Below, one piece after another: positions 63,929 through 64,000 of a stretch of 64,000 bases of DNA. Every line of letters begins with the position of its first letter. The first letter of the stretch is position 1. Under the pieces are notes generated by a model. That model worked only from the letters and a program-made list of their open reading frames with translations. It ran no database searches and was not told the DNA's origin. The translations under genes were made by a program, and so were the position numbers. Source of the stretch: JAWKTT01 sp041398965 (GTDB lineage Bacteria; Planctomycetota; Planctomycetia; Planctomycetales; Planctomycetaceae); the NCBI GenBank assembly GCA_041398965.1, contig JAWKTT010000019.1, forward strand, positions 34,985 through 98,984, read 5' to 3'.

Positions 63929-64000
63929 CAGAACTGATGGCGGAGCAGGAGGGCGAGGCTGTAGATGACCACGGTGCTGACGGCCAGGGTGCCGAAGTTT
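63929..64000 (-). CDS. C-terminal end of a membrane-protein gene, cut by the window
   Basis: On the minus strand the frame NFGTLAVSTVVIYSLALLL then RHQF and a TGA stop at 63929-63931 is open to the window edge. It reads as a hydrophobic membrane helix followed by a short basic tail. It is convergent with the small gene ending at 63902. The rest lies outside the window. Confidence 0.55.

Overview
The window is a chromosomal segment of a planctomycete, most likely order Planctomycetales. Evidence: several families expanded in this phylum (DUF1559 pilin-like protein, DUF1552, DUF1501, PSCyt/DUF1549-DUF1553, PSCyt1/DUF1592-DUF1588-DUF1585), small lipoproteins with a carboxypeptidase-regulatory-like fold, a GAF-HlyD protein, and frequent GTG/TTG starts in moderately GC-rich DNA. 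No rRNA, tRNA, CRISPR array, phage or intact IS was seen.

Layout. 0.1-4.6 kb (minus): murC-murB-hpnC-hpnD, joining peptidoglycan precursor synthesis to squalene/hopanoid synthesis. 5.2-8.7 kb (plus): an alpha-operon-like cluster rpmJ-rpsM-rpsK-rpoA-rplQ that lacks rpsD and ends at a clear terminator, then an HExxH protein. 10.1-18.7 kb (plus): a TolC-like outer-membrane protein, a short SecA-like ATPase (start overlapping the tolC stop), two HlyD-type adaptors (one with a cytoplasmic GAF-like region) and a DtxR/MntR-like regulator. 19-21 kb: ispE followed by a SpoVG protein with a zinc ribbon inside its domain. 21-26 kb: a sugar aminotransferase, a peroxiredoxin/AhpD-like pair, thymidylate kinase and an HpaI-type aldolase. 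26-40 kb: secreted planctomycete families (two cytochrome-like/partner pairs, an FG-GAP metallopeptidase, a secreted hydrolase, a lipoprotein with an internal stop, a WD40 protein). 40-54 kb: gyrA, a redoxin-like protein, a cysteine-desulfurase-like protein, dienelactone hydrolase, a DUF1559 protein with a lipoprotein, cysE, a CPBP protease and a 1218-residue LplT-Aas-type fusion. 54-62.6 kb (minus): groEL1-groES-groEL2-(SUMF1-like)-dnaJ-grpE-fmdB-response regulator, a chaperone region headed by an excellent sigma-54 promoter match. 62.9-64 kb: two unknown small genes and the 3' end of a membrane-protein gene.

The most distinctive items are the TolC/SecA/HlyD/GAF-HlyD cluster, which could be a dedicated envelope export system; the SpoVG domain interrupted by a zinc ribbon; the sigma-54 promoter before groEL1; and two families of palindromic intergenic repeats, one of about 124 bp with terminal inverted repeats in three full copies. 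All calls come from reading the sequence and family knowledge. No database search was run.
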